A stretch of 64,000 bases of DNA. Source: a bacterium OL-1 (GTDB lineage: Bacteria; Actinomycetota; Coriobacteriia; Coriobacteriales; Atopobiaceae). The stretch covers positions 594,794 to 658,793 of the forward strand of contig LM994626.1 of NCBI GenBank assembly GCA_000752675.2, given 5' to 3'. The notes below the pieces were generated by a model, which worked only from the letters and a program-made list of their open reading frames with translations, did no database searches and had not been told where the DNA came from. Within the stretch, counting starts at the first letter, position 1, and each line of letters opens with the position of its first letter. This document shows positions 41,512 to 50,799 of the stretch, in pieces. The position numbers and the translations under genes were made by a program.

Positions 41512-42363
41512 ATGCTCGTCACAACCAAGGAAATGCTGCTCGACGCCCAGGCCGGCCACTACGCCGTGGGTGCGTTCAACGTGGAGAACCTCGAGTTCGT
41601 GATGGCCGTCGTCAAGGCAGCCGAGGACAAGCACTCCCCCGTCATCATGCAGACCACCCCGGGCACCATCAAGTACGCCAACCTCGACTACTTTGCCGCT
41701 ATGGTGCGCGTTGCCGCCGAGAACGCAAGCGTCCCCGTAGCGCTGCACCTCGATCACGGCGACGGCTTCGACCGCTGCATGCAGGCACTGCGCGCCGGCT
41801 ACACCTCGGTCATGATCGACGGCTCCCACGTGCCCTTCGAGGAGAACATGGCCCTCACCGAGAGCGTTACCAAGGTCGCCATCGCCATGGGCGTGCCCGT
41901 GGAGGCCGAGCTCGGCAAGGTTGGCGGCAAGGAGGACGACGGCCCAGCGGTCAAGGGCGAGAACCCCTACACCGACCCCGATGAGGCCGAGGAGTTCGTG
42001 AACCGCACCAAGTGCAGCTCTCTTGCCGTTGGCGTGGGCACCGCTCACGGCGTCTACAAGGGCACCCCGCACATCGAGCAGGGCGTCCTCAAGGAGATCC
42101 GCAACCGCGTCGACGTGCCGCTGGTCCTTCACGGCACCTCCGGCGTGCCTGACGACCAGGTTGCCGAGGCCATCCGCAACGGCATCTGCAAGGTGAACTA
42201 CGCCACCGAGCTGCGTCAGGCGTTCACCCGCGGCTTCATGGGCTACATGGCCGAGAACCCCAACAACTTCGACCCCAAGAAGCCCTCGAAGCCCGGCATG
42301 GAGGAGATTTACAAGGTCGTTGCCTCCCACATGGACAACCTGGGCTCCACCAACAAGGCGTAG
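41512..42363 (+). CDS. Class II ketose-1,6-bisphosphate aldolase (tagatose/fructose type)
   Basis: A 283-residue zinc aldolase, the length of GatY/KbaY/Fba-type enzymes. Zinc ligands are in LHLDHGD, VGVGTAHGVYKG and LVLHGTSG; the catalytic Asp is in HLDHGDGFD. Other family blocks: VMIDGSHVPFEENM, VEAELGKVGGKEDD. ATG follows GAAGGGAGAGCGCG. Placed after a tagatose-6-P-type kinase and a DeoR regulator, it probably cleaves tagatose-1,6-bisphosphate, though as the only class II aldolase in view it could also be the glycolytic enzyme. Confidence 0.85.
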   Translation: MLVTTKEMLLDAQAGHYAVGAFNVENLEFVMAVVKAAEDKHSPVIMQTTPGTIKYANLDYFAAMVRVAAENASVPVALHLDHGDGFDRCMQALRAGYTSVMIDGSHVPFEENMALTESVTKVAIAMGVPVEAELGKVGGKEDDGPAVKGENPYTDPDEAEEFVNRTKCSSLAVGVGTAHGVYKGTPHIEQGVLKEIRNRVDVPLVLHGTSGVPDDQVAEAIRNGICKVNYATELRQAFTRGFMGYMAENPNNFDPKKPSKPGMEEIYKVVASHMDNLGSTNKA

Positions 42364-42383
42364 ACGCACGCACAGTGCGACGT

Positions 42384-42421
42384 GCGGCCCGGACGGCATG
42401 TGCCCTCCGGGCCGCTTTTTG
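42384..42421 (+). terminator. Rho-independent terminator of the aldolase gene
   Basis: GCGGCCCGGA (42384-42393) pairs with TCCGGGCCGC (42406-42415), followed by TTTTTG. A classical intrinsic terminator 20 bp after the stop. Confidence 0.9.
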
Positions 42422-42432
42422 TATCGCGGGAT

Positions 42433-42485
42433 GCCCGTCCCTCTCAGTTATTGTGCCGCAGGGCGCCCGTCCCTCTCAGTTATTG
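42433..42485. repeat. 21-bp direct repeat, 32-bp period
   Basis: A 21-bp unit containing GTCCCTCTCAGTTATTG occurs at 42433-42453 and 42465-42485. Similarity extends about 7 bp further left with three mismatches. Only two units are present. Confidence 0.75.
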
Positions 42486-42669
42486 AACGTTATTCCTGAT
42501 TGATTCTGTATTTGCCCAGTTGAGGTTCATCAAGCTCTAGAGAATCGCGCAATAATTCTGTCCAACGTATGGGCGCGGAGACACAAAGAGCCCCTTGCAG
42601 CGCACCCGTCGCTCACCGGAGCGTTGCTTTCGCTCGTTTGCCGTTCAGAAGGTCTGGCGAAACTGTCGT

Positions 42670-45603
42670 CTAGGCCTTCTCGGCGCGCTTCTTCTTGATG
42701 CCAACCACAAGACGCCAGGTCGCAATGCCTACAAGTGCCACCGAAACCACGCGCAGCACGGCAAGCAGCGTAAGTCCGGGCGTCGTGATGGCCGAGCTTC
42801 TCGGCCGTGCCGCAGAGACGTCACCCGTGGCGTCCACATAGCTCTCGTTTGCCACACGCGCATCGAGGTAGGCGAAGAGGAAGTCCTTTGTCGCACGGCG
42901 CAGCTCGCTCACGTAGCTGGCAGAGCTTGGGTTAGACGTGAGAGACCCGCCGGACATCTGCATCCAAAGGTCTCCGCCATGCCGCAGCATCTGGTCGCCG
43001 TTCATGTAGGCGGTATGGTCAGAGAAGTCCGTCACAACAACCCCGTTGAAGCCCCACTCGCCACGAAGCACGCCTGCGAGCAGGGCCTCAGAGCCGCCCG
43101 CCCACACCGCGCCAACGCGGTTGTAGGAGCTCATGAGCGCCGTTCCGCCGTAATCCTCCACCACGGTTCGGAAGGGCTCGAGGTACGTCTCGCGGAGTGT
43201 CTGCTCGGAGAGCCAGGTATAGACGCCGTCGCGGTAGACGTACGCCTCGCCGTCGTTGAGCGCCAGGTGCTTGACGTAGCAGTACACGCCCGCGTCGCGC
43301 GCGCCCGCCACCACGCTGCCGCAGGTCTGCCCCACAAGCAGCGAGTCCTCGGAGAAGTACTCGTAGTTGCGCCCGCCAAGGGGGGTGCGGTGGAGGTTCG
43401 CACACGGCGCATACCAGCCAGAAAGCCCTCGCTGCGCCGCCTGCTCCCCACAGACGAGCCCCGCCTGCCGGGCAAGGTCGCGGCTCCACGTCTGAGCGAG
43501 CACAACGGCGCAAGGGAAGCCCGTTCCAGGGTTGGTGGGCACAAAGCTCTCGATCTGCGCCGGGCCATCAAGCTCGCGGGTCTCGGACATCCTCCCCACC
43601 GAGGCAAGCGCCGAAGCGCCGGAATAGGCATTGGTGACCAGCTGCTCCATCTCGGCAACCGTGAGCTGGTCGAGGAGGCTGTCCCATTGCGGGTCGTTGT
43701 AGTTGGCTCCCAGCTTGCGCCCCAGGCCCGTGATGACGCCGTTCCTCTCGATGGCCAGGCCGTTGCGCGCCCCAGTTGTGGGCATTGTTGCGCCGCGGGC
43801 ATCGTCGGCAGCACGTTCCTCGTCCGTGTACAGGTTGAGCGCAGCAACGCTTGCGGGCATGGTACGCGTCGAGGCAACCTCCGGATAGGTTCCCGCAAAG
43901 TCAGCGCGCGAGAGGTACGTGATGTCCTGACCGGTGCCAAGCCCGTCTGCACTCACACCATCCGTGACATCCTGGCCGGTGAAGCGGTTGGTGACCTGTA
44001 CGCCGGTCTTCTCGTCTACGGGAAACTGCCGTCCCTGGGAAAGCGCAAGCGATAACGTTGCGCCCTCGGCGTCATCCACGGTATGGGCGTCGTGCCGCAG
44101 CGTGAGCGTGTACGTTCCGGGGTCAAGCTCCCACCCGGCAAAGCCGTTGCCGTTTGCGTCGTAGCAGTCGTAGCTCGCCATGGCGCGAGCGCTCACGGTA
44201 AGGGTGACGTCCTCTGACTCGCCCGGCGCAAGCTGGCTGGTCTTGGCGTAGTCCCCCAGCACGACGGCGCTCTTCTCGATGCCGCCCGCTATGTAGGGGG
44301 CGCTGTAGTAGAGTTCGACCACGTCGCGCCCGGCAACGCTGCCCGTATTGGTAACACGAACGGTGACCGAAGCGCTGTCTCCCAGCTCGGAGCCCTGCTG
44401 CGGCGCGTCGACAACCTGCCAGTCAAACGTGGTGTACGAGAGCCCAAAGCCAAACGGATACTGAACAACGCCCTGGTAGCCCGTACCATGCTCGTTGGAT
44501 ACGTTACCCCAGAAGCCCTCGGCGTCCCCTGTCTCGTACCACTTGTAGCCCACGTAGATGCCCTCGGAGTAGTCCACGTACGAGACCTGGTCATAGCCTT
44601 CGGGTAGCGCAAAATTGCCGTTTTGGGTGCCGTCCGCGGGATAGAGACCATCGGCCGAGGTGTAGGCCCCCACGTGATTGCTCGCGCTGGCATAGGCCGG
44701 CGCGGTCGAGAAATCGTACGCGTAGGTGTCTGCCGTGCGCCCGGAGGGGTTCACCTCGCCCCACAGAATCTGCGGCAGCACCTCGGCGCCGTACTGGCCC
44801 GTGTAGCCCGCAAGCAGCACGGCGTCAATGCCAGGCGTGGAGTCAAGGGCGCCCAGCGCCATGGCGTTTGCCGAGTTCACCACCACAATGACGTTCTTGT
44901 ACGTGGCACCCACATAGGCGAGGAGAGCCTCCTCCTCAGTCGAGAGGTCAAGCGAGGTCCTGCTGGCGTCCGTTTCCACCGAGCCGTTCTTCTCTGATAC
45001 CTTGTACTGCACAAGCGGCATGTCGTTGCTCTCGCCCGCGTAGCGTTGCAGCACCACGATGGCAGTGTCCGAGAAATCCTGCGCGTTTTGCAGCAGCTCG
45101 TCGGTGTAGCACGTGCGGTCCGCAATCGAGGGCTCGTAGAGCACACTCGATTCCTCCGGTTTGCTCGAGAGAGTCTTGGGGCGCTTCCCGGCGGCATGGA
45201 AGTCCTGGTACATGGCCGTAAGCTCGGTGTTTGTCTCGATGCCGGCATCGTTCAGCGCCGAGATGAGGTCCGTCTCCACCGAGGTCACGCAACCGGAACC
45301 CGAGCCGCCGCCCAGCCAGTCGACGGATGCCCACCCAAAGACGTTCACCTTGGTGACGTCGCTCGAGAGTGGCAATGTGCCGTTGTTGGCGAGAAGGACG
45401 GCCCCCTGGGCCTCGACCTCGCTTGCCAGCTGGCGCGCAGCGTCATTGGTCGTGGCAACGGTCTCCTCGGGGGGTTTGTCCACAAGCGTGCCAAAGAGCC
45501 TTGTGACCACGGGGCTCACGCTGTTCTCGAGAATGAATCCCACGACCATCACGACAACCATGAACGCCACGGCAAGCGCAAAGAAGACCTTCTTGCGCGT
45601 CAT
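42670..45603 (-). CDS. Membrane-anchored glycoside hydrolase family 3 with permuted domain order
   Basis: A 977-residue protein. A membrane helix at ~8-28 (FALAVAFMVVVMVVGFIL) is followed by a GH3 C-terminal-type alpha/beta domain at ~45-330 (GAVLLANNGTLPL, GGGSGSG, VVVNSANAM, GEVNPSGRTADTYAYDF) and a fibronectin-III-like domain at ~405-500. The GH3 N-terminal TIM barrel comes next at ~590-890 (GWYAPCANLHRTPLGGRNYEYFSEDSLLVG, KHLALND, nucleophile Asp859 in GVVVTDF). A C-terminal helix at ~938-960 ends in KKKRAEKA. Thus catalytic and accessory domains are swapped relative to classical GH3 enzymes. Likely a surface beta-glucosidase, N-acetylglucosaminidase or similar. ATG at 45601-45603 follows CCAGGTGCGCAC. 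Confidence 0.85.
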   Translation of the reverse strand: MTRKKVFFALAVAFMVVVMVVGFILENSVSPVVTRLFGTLVDKPPEETVATTNDAARQLASEVEAQGAVLLANNGTLPLSSDVTKVNVFGWASVDWLGGGSGSGCVTSVETDLISALNDAGIETNTELTAMYQDFHAAGKRPKTLSSKPEESSVLYEPSIADRTCYTDELLQNAQDFSDTAIVVLQRYAGESNDMPLVQYKVSEKNGSVETDASRTSLDLSTEEEALLAYVGATYKNVIVVVNSANAMALGALDSTPGIDAVLLAGYTGQYGAEVLPQILWGEVNPSGRTADTYAYDFSTAPAYASASNHVGAYTSADGLYPADGTQNGNFALPEGYDQVSYVDYSEGIYVGYKWYETGDAEGFWGNVSNEHGTGYQGVVQYPFGFGLSYTTFDWQVVDAPQQGSELGDSASVTVRVTNTGSVAGRDVVELYYSAPYIAGGIEKSAVVLGDYAKTSQLAPGESEDVTLTVSARAMASYDCYDANGNGFAGWELDPGTYTLTLRHDAHTVDDAEGATLSLALSQGRQFPVDEKTGVQVTNRFTGQDVTDGVSADGLGTGQDITYLSRADFAGTYPEVASTRTMPASVAALNLYTDEERAADDARGATMPTTGARNGLAIERNGVITGLGRKLGANYNDPQWDSLLDQLTVAEMEQLVTNAYSGASALASVGRMSETRELDGPAQIESFVPTNPGTGFPCAVVLAQTWSRDLARQAGLVCGEQAAQRGLSGWYAPCANLHRTPLGGRNYEYFSEDSLLVGQTCGSVVAGARDAGVYCYVKHLALNDGEAYVYRDGVYTWLSEQTLRETYLEPFRTVVEDYGGTALMSSYNRVGAVWAGGSEALLAGVLRGEWGFNGVVVTDFSDHTAYMNGDQMLRHGGDLWMQMSGGSLTSNPSSASYVSELRRATKDFLFAYLDARVANESYVDATGDVSAARPRSSAITTPGLTLLAVLRVVSVALVGIATWRLVVGIKKKRAEKA

Positions 45604-45727
45604 GTGCGCACCTGGCGTCGCTGACCTCCTCCCGGCACCTCGCTGAATGTCTCTCCTCGAATGGGGCATACCCGTACCTACCCTTTCTTAGGGACATCAA
45701 GCGCCCCGGGAGACCAACGCTCCCGCG

Positions 45728-46522
45728 CTACGCGAGAACCACGCGACTCCTGCCGTCCTTACCAGCCGTGGCACTGGCCACAATGCCGCCTGGGTCCTTG
45801 TCCATGATGACAGTATCCACGTCGGTTGGTGCGGCAAAGCGCACAAAGGAGCGGGCAGCCCCCACCTTGGAGGCATCCATGAGGATGATGGTCTTTCTCG
45901 CATGGCGCATGAACTCGGCCTTTGTGGTGGCCGTGCGCTCGAACTCGGCAAGGAAGCCAAAGTCTGGCTCAAAGGCGTCAGCGCCGAGAAACACCTTGTC
46001 AAGGTAGATATCAGAGAGTGACGAGGCCACCATGGTGCCGGCGAAGTGGCGGTACTCGCGGCCCAGGATGCCGCCCGTGCACACGGGTGTGGCATGCGGG
46101 AGGAACTGCTCGATGTAGATGAGACCGTTGACATCGTTGGTGATAATCGTGATGCCGCGCTTCTCGGTAAGGCAGTGGAGAAACGCGAGCGTCGTGCTGC
46201 CGGAACCCACGAGGATCGTCTCGCCGTCCCTCACAAGCTCCGCTGCCTTGCGGCCAATTGCCTGCTTGGCATGGGCATTCTTGTGCACGCGCTGCGGGAC
46301 CGCCGGAATCACGAGCTGCGTCACGGGCACGGCCCCGCCGTGAGTTCGTTTGAGCTGCCCCTCGCGCTCCATGGCATCAAGGTCCGTCCGGGCAGTCACC
46401 GAGGAGACGCCGCAGTGGTCGCAGATTTGCGTGACCGAGACGGTCCCGTATTCTTGAATCACGTCGAGGATGTACTTCTGCCGCTCCGCAGCAAGCATCC
46501 GTGAGTTCTTGGGCGACGGCAT
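45728..46522 (-). CDS. fruR: DeoR-family regulator of the fructose operon
   Basis: A 264-residue repressor. HTH: MLAAERQKYILDVIQEYGTVSVTQICDHCGVSSVTARTDLDAMEREGQLKRTHGGAV. Sensor: AIGRKAAELVRDGETILVGSGSTTLAFLHCL. It is closely similar to the DeoR protein at 25545 (many identical blocks such as the DGETILVGSGSTTLAF stretch). ATG at 46520-46522 lies 5 bp after the fruK stop with GGAG at 7-nt spacing, so it is the last gene of the operon and presumably autoregulates it in response to fructose-1-P. Confidence 0.8.
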   Translation of the reverse strand: MPSPKNSRMLAAERQKYILDVIQEYGTVSVTQICDHCGVSSVTARTDLDAMEREGQLKRTHGGAVPVTQLVIPAVPQRVHKNAHAKQAIGRKAAELVRDGETILVGSGSTTLAFLHCLTEKRGITIITNDVNGLIYIEQFLPHATPVCTGGILGREYRHFAGTMVASSLSDIYLDKVFLGADAFEPDFGFLAEFERTATTKAEFMRHARKTIILMDASKVGAARSFVRFAAPTDVDTVIMDKDPGGIVASATAGKDGRSRVVLA

Positions 46523-46526
46523 GGCT

Positions 46527-47444
46527 CTACTCCACCACCTCCACGCAAATCGACTGCGCAAGCTGGTCGACAAGGGCAAAGTCACCAAGGCCCGCGCTCA
46601 TGGCAACGTTGGCACCCGTCGCCATGGCACGCGTGAGCGCCGGCTCCACCTGCGTGCGATCGGCCAGCCACAGCGAAAGGAAGCTCGCAAGCGTTGCGTC
46701 ACCGGCACAGGCCGTGGAGAGAACGTCGACCTTCGCTGCGTTGGCATGCCAGACATGCTCGCCGTTGAAGAAGTAGGCGCCCTCGCCTCCGAGCGTGAGA
46801 AGGATGTTCTTAGCCCCAGCGTCGTGGATGGTGTGGAGCGCAGAGACGATGTCCTCCTCGCTCTTCACGTCCACGCCAAAGATGGCCGCGACCTCCTCGT
46901 CGTTGGGCTTGATGAGCAACGGCCCCTTCTCCACCAGCTGGCGCAGGTGTGGGTGGGAGATGTCCAGGACAAACTCGGCGCCCTTCTCGCGCACCACATC
47001 GATGAGCTCGTCGTAGTATGCGGGCCCAATGCCCGTGGGCAGGCTCCCGGAGACAACGAGGCACTCAAGGTCATCCAGTCCTCGGATCAGCTTGAGCATC
47101 TCCTCCTGCTTGGCAGGGTTGACCTCGGCGCCGGCATTGGGGAACTTGTACTCCCCCTCCGGCGTGGTAAGAAACACGTTCACACGCGTGATGCCGTCAA
47201 TCTGGACCGGCATCACCGGGCATACCCTTGCTGCCTCGCGAACGATGTAGTCACCCGAGAAGCCTCCAAAGAAGCCCAGGATCTTGGAGTCGATGCCGTA
47301 GTGCTTGAGCGTGAACGAGACGTTCAAGCCCTTGCCGTTTGGCGTGTAGACCGCGTCGCGCGTTCTGTTGACATGCTCGGTCGATATGGTGTCCGAGGTG
47401 ATGTTCATGTCGATTGCCGGGTTGGTGGTAAGTGTGTAAATCAT
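46527..47444 (-). CDS. fruK: 1-phosphofructokinase
   Basis: A 305-residue PfkB-family kinase converting fructose-1-P to fructose-1,6-bisphosphate. Motifs: IYTLTTNPAIDMNI at the start, NGKGLNVSFTLKHYG, and the catalytic signature CAGDATLASFLSLW, in which the usual first G of GAGD is Cys. ATG follows AAGGGAAGCTCA. It lies between fructose EIIA and the DeoR gene, separated from EIIA by a hairpin-bearing 120-bp gap. Confidence 0.9.
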   Translation of the reverse strand: MIYTLTTNPAIDMNITSDTISTEHVNRTRDAVYTPNGKGLNVSFTLKHYGIDSKILGFFGGFSGDYIVREAARVCPVMPVQIDGITRVNVFLTTPEGEYKFPNAGAEVNPAKQEEMLKLIRGLDDLECLVVSGSLPTGIGPAYYDELIDVVREKGAEFVLDISHPHLRQLVEKGPLLIKPNDEEVAAIFGVDVKSEEDIVSALHTIHDAGAKNILLTLGGEGAYFFNGEHVWHANAAKVDVLSTACAGDATLASFLSLWLADRTQVEPALTRAMATGANVAMSAGLGDFALVDQLAQSICVEVVE

Positions 47445-47503
47445 TGAGCTTCCCTTGATCGTTCTCGACGCGTGTCAAGCGATTGATATCGCCGTACTAG
47501 AAA

Positions 47504-47533
47504 GGGGACCCGACGCGCAGGCGACGGGTCCCC
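47504..47533. repeat. Intercistronic hairpin between fructose EIIA and fruK
   Basis: GGGGACCCG (47504-47512) pairs with CGGGTCCCC (47525-47533). The stem extends by CGC/GCG past one A-A mismatch to a 4-nt loop. It is probably a processing or attenuation site within the operon. Confidence 0.65.
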
Positions 47534-47564
47534 AGCACGAACCTCAGACCGGATGCCCGGTCAT

Positions 47565-48020
47565 CTAGCTCTCGAGACCGCTGTTGATGAGACCCGCGAT
47601 CTCCTGCGGATCTGCGGAGGCAAGCACCTTCTCGCGGAAGTCTGCGTCCATGAGAAGCACCGCAACCTTGGAGAGCAGGCGAAGCTGCTCGGTCTGGGTG
47701 CCGTCATCGGGGATGAGCAGGGCGATGGCGCAACGGACGGGCTTGGAGTCCATGGTTGCCCACTCGACCTCGCAGGAGAACTTCACCACGGTGACGGTTG
47801 GCGTGCTGACCTCTGCGGTCTTGGCGTGCGGGATGGCGAATCCGCCCATCATCCCCGTAGTTCCCTCTGCCTCGCGCGCCTTGAAGGCCTCGAAGACCTT
47901 GTCGACGTCATGAGCAACACCGTAGGAGACGGCTGTCTCGGAGAGGAACCCCAGCACCTCGTCCACCGTGGTTGCGGGATTGTCTACGTAGACATGGGAT
48001 GACGGAACGAACTCGCTCAT
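47565..48020 (-). CDS. PTS fructose-family EIIA subunit
   Basis: A 151-residue phosphocarrier with phospho-accepting His65 in GGFAIPHAKT and the block AIALLIPDD. ATG follows TAAGGAGAGCGC. It is 9 bp downstream of the EIIBC gene and supplies phosphate to its EIIB domain. A stand-alone EIIA with a separate EIIBC is one of the common arrangements of fructose systems. Confidence 0.9.
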   Translation of the reverse strand: MSEFVPSSHVYVDNPATTVDEVLGFLSETAVSYGVAHDVDKVFEAFKAREAEGTTGMMGGFAIPHAKTAEVSTPTVTVVKFSCEVEWATMDSKPVRCAIALLIPDDGTQTEQLRLLSKVAVLLMDADFREKVLASADPQEIAGLINSGLES

Positions 48021-48029
48021 GCGCTCTCC

Positions 48030-49541
48030 TTACTCCACGACCTTGTCGCCGTTCTTATGGTATTCGTTGCGCTTGAAGATGACGTAAAGAATACCGCCAA
48101 CAAGGACGCCAGCAAAGATTGCAATGAGCCACAGGTACCAGCCGTCAACGACGGGCAGGACCAGGAAGCCGCCGTGAGGCGCGGGGTCATGGACACCAAA
48201 GAGGATGGTGAGGATTGCGGCGATCGAGGAGCCGCACATCATGATGGGCATCACGGGCCAGATGTTCTTGGTCATGAACGGGATTGCGCCCTCGGTGATG
48301 TGGGTGCAGCCCAGGACGATGTTGACGATACCGGCGTCATGGTCTTCCTTGGAGAAGTACTTCTTGCCCACGATGACGGCAAAGGCGGTAATCAGCGGAG
48401 GGACGATGCAGGCAGCGGAGACGGCAGCCATGAAGTTGGTGCCGAAGTTGTAGGTCGGGGTGCCGATGCCAGCCTGAAGCGCCTCAGTAAGAAGCGCGGT
48501 GCCGGTGACGTAGGCAGCCTTGTTGACTGGGCCGCCCATGTCGAACGCGCACATGCAGCCGATGGCGAGGCCGAGGACGATGGGGCCGGAGGCCTCGAGG
48601 CCCTCGAGGAAGCTCATCATGCCGGTGTTGATGGCGGCCATGGGGCCGGAGATGCCGAGCATGATAAGACCGGTGATGAAGGTGGAGAGCAGCGGGTACA
48701 GGAAGATGGCCTTGAGACCGTCGAGGTTCTTGGGCATGCCGGAGAGCAGTTTCTCCAGGCCAACGATCACGTAGCCGGCAACAAAGCCGCCGACGATGCC
48801 GCCGAGGAAGCCAAAGCCCACGCCCGCGCCACCGGCGTCGATGAGTCCGGTCTCAGGAGAGACGGGCAGGCCGGTGATGGCAATCATGCCGGCAACAAAG
48901 CCGGGGACCAGAGCGGGGCGCTTGCCGATGGACTCAGCGATGTAAGCCGCGAGGACCGGCACCATGAGGTTCATGGCGATGCCGCCGATGATCTTGAGCA
49001 TTGCCGCGAACGAGTTGTAGTCCGCCGCGGTGGAGTCGAAGGACGTGATGCCCCAGAGGAACGAGACGGCCGTGAGGACGCCGCCGGCAACCACGAAGAC
49101 GAGCATGTGGCTGACGCCGTTCATCAGGTGCTTGTAGATGATATGACCCACGGACTCCTTCTCCGTAGATGCGGAGCTGTCGCTCGAGGCGTTTGCGACC
49201 TCATCGGCGAGCTCGCCCTCGGCCTTGGCTGCCAGAGCCTTGTCGATGAGCCCCTCGGGGTCCTTGATCGCTGCGGTCACGCCGACGCTCACCATGGGCT
49301 TGCCGGCGAAGCGCTCGGCCTGAACGTCCTTGTCGGCAGCGACGATGACGGCCTTCGCAGCCTTGATCTGCGCGGGCGTCACCTCGTTCTCGATGCCGAC
49401 CTGTCCGTGGGTCTCGACCTTGATGGTGAGGCCCTTGGCCGCGGCGGCCTTCTCGAGGGCCTCCTTAGCCATGTAGGTGTGGGCGATGCCCGTTGGACAA
49501 CCGGTAGCGGCAATGAGGTCGTACGTCGTGTCTTCGGCCAT
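48030..49541 (-). CDS. fruA: PTS fructose-specific EIIBC
   Basis: A 503-residue protein. Residues 1-100 form EIIB-Fru with phosphocysteine Cys15 in IAATGCPTGIAHTYMAKEAL. An acidic/Ser linker (~115-135) leads to EIIC with about nine helices (GVSHMLVFVVAGGVLTAVSFLWG, GFVAGMIAITGLPVSPETGLIDAGGAGVGFGFLGGIVGGFVAGY, CAFDMGGPVNKAAY). ATG follows GGGGAGTGAAGGT. It is the first gene of the fructose operon and imports fructose as fructose-1-P. The upstream region is AT-rich with repeated CGTTT/TTC tracts (~49675-49705) that may bind the DeoR repressor. Confidence 0.9.
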   Translation of the reverse strand: MAEDTTYDLIAATGCPTGIAHTYMAKEALEKAAAAKGLTIKVETHGQVGIENEVTPAQIKAAKAVIVAADKDVQAERFAGKPMVSVGVTAAIKDPEGLIDKALAAKAEGELADEVANASSDSSASTEKESVGHIIYKHLMNGVSHMLVFVVAGGVLTAVSFLWGITSFDSTAADYNSFAAMLKIIGGIAMNLMVPVLAAYIAESIGKRPALVPGFVAGMIAITGLPVSPETGLIDAGGAGVGFGFLGGIVGGFVAGYVIVGLEKLLSGMPKNLDGLKAIFLYPLLSTFITGLIMLGISGPMAAINTGMMSFLEGLEASGPIVLGLAIGCMCAFDMGGPVNKAAYVTGTALLTEALQAGIGTPTYNFGTNFMAAVSAACIVPPLITAFAVIVGKKYFSKEDHDAGIVNIVLGCTHITEGAIPFMTKNIWPVMPIMMCGSSIAAILTILFGVHDPAPHGGFLVLPVVDGWYLWLIAIFAGVLVGGILYVIFKRNEYHKNGDKVVE

Positions 49542-49839
49542 ACCTTCACTCCCCTCTCTTTACGGCGCTTGGGGCGCCGCTTCCCTGCGGTCCCGTGGGA
49601 CCGCGTCCCATGGAGGAGCGAAACTTCTTCACATCTCCTCCCAAAACCGGCCACAACTCTACCACAAAAGCGTAAGTTTGTGAGAAGAAACGAAGAAAAA
49701 CGAAAGTGTCAGGTCACAATGCCGCCAAACGGTAGGTCAGCGACTGGCAACGGCATTATGTTAGAGAAGAAGCGCGCCCGCGCGGTGGATGTACCACCCC
49801 GCAGGCGCACCCTGCTCGCGAAACCTTTATTCGTCTACC

Positions 49840-50799
49840 CTACTTGCCTGCCTGGGAGCGCTTGCGAAGCTCGAGCGCCTCATACGCGCAGCCGTACATG
49901 GCCGCCTGGTTGCCCAGCGAGGCCGCCTCGATGGCAACGTCCTTGCACGTGGGAAGCGCGTGCGCTTGGAAGCGACGGCGCAGCTCGGGCGCGAAGGTGG
50001 CAAAGGATCCCGCCACGCCACCGCCAATGAGGTACATGGCCGGGTCGACCACGCAGGAGACCTGCGACATGGCCTGCGCGAGGTACTCGCACATCTGGTC
50101 GACGGCGATCTTTGCGCACTCGTCGCCCTTAGCAAGCGCACGGAAGACCGAGAGGGTATCGGTGGCGTGCTCAACGTGGACCGGAGTCACGCCGCGGCGC
50201 TCGCACTCCTCGAGGTAGAGGCGCACGATGCCCTTGGCCGAGGCGTACTGCTCGAGGCAGCCGTGGCGGCCGCACCCGCAGGTCTCGGTCTCGTTGGGGT
50301 TCACGGTGATGTGGCCAATCTCGCCGCCGGCGCCAAATGCGCCCGCCACCAGGCGACCGTTCACCACGACGCCGGCACCCACGCCCGTGCCAAGCGCAAT
50401 GAGCACAAAGCTCGAGACGCCGTGGGCGACGCCAGCCCAGAGCTCGCCCAGCGCGGCGGCATTTGCGTCGTTCACAAAGGCGATGGCAGCGTTGGGGAAG
50501 GCGGCGTTGATGGCAGCAACAAGACCATCGGGATCGAGCTGGATGTTGGGCAGGAAGCCCACCTTGCCGTCATCGGCAACAGGGCCGGGAATGTCCAGGC
50601 CGCAGGCAATAACGTCCTCGGGAGTGTTATCGTGGGCCGCCAGCAGGTGCGTCAGGCCGTCGGTCACAATGGCGAAGGCCTCCGCGTTCACAAGCGCGGG
50701 CGTGGGGATCTTACGCTCCTCGAGCAGCTCGCCCTCGGGCGAGAAGAGCCCCGCCTTGATGCTGGTTCCTCCGATGTCGATACCAAGGACGGCTTGCAT
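49840..50799 (-). CDS. glcK: ROK-family glucokinase
   Basis: A 319-residue sugar kinase. ATP-binding opening VLGIDIGGTSIKAGLF, catalytic Asp in FVNDANAAALGE, ATP-binding ALGTGVGAGVVVNGRLVAGAFGAGGEIGHI, and the ROK zinc site CGCGRHGCLEQYASA. No HTH, so it is an enzyme rather than a repressor. ATG follows AGAGGGGAAGAC. It probably phosphorylates glucose that enters or is released in free form, for example by the surface glycosidase. Single gene between the fructose operon and the divergent M32 gene. Confidence 0.9.
   Translation of the reverse strand: MQAVLGIDIGGTSIKAGLFSPEGELLEERKIPTPALVNAEAFAIVTDGLTHLLAAHDNTPEDVIACGLDIPGPVADDGKVGFLPNIQLDPDGLVAAINAAFPNAAIAFVNDANAAALGELWAGVAHGVSSFVLIALGTGVGAGVVVNGRLVAGAFGAGGEIGHITVNPNETETCGCGRHGCLEQYASAKGIVRLYLEECERRGVTPVHVEHATDTLSVFRALAKGDECAKIAVDQMCEYLAQAMSQVSCVVDPAMYLIGGGVAGSFATFAPELRRRFQAHALPTCKDVAIEAASLGNQAAMYGCAYEALELRKRSQAGK

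Larger units (their letters stand above)
42364..42669. other. 306-bp gap with a terminator and a duplicated 21-bp segment
   Basis: No gene. The aldolase terminator (42384-42421) is followed by a direct repeat with 32-bp period (42433-42453, 42465-42485) and ~180 bp in which I see nothing recognisable before the GH3 stop. Confidence 0.6.

Noticed and set aside
42433-42485. Possible CRISPR remnant (two 21-bp repeats, 11-bp spacer)
   Set aside because: Spacer is far too short, only two units, no cas genes in the window.
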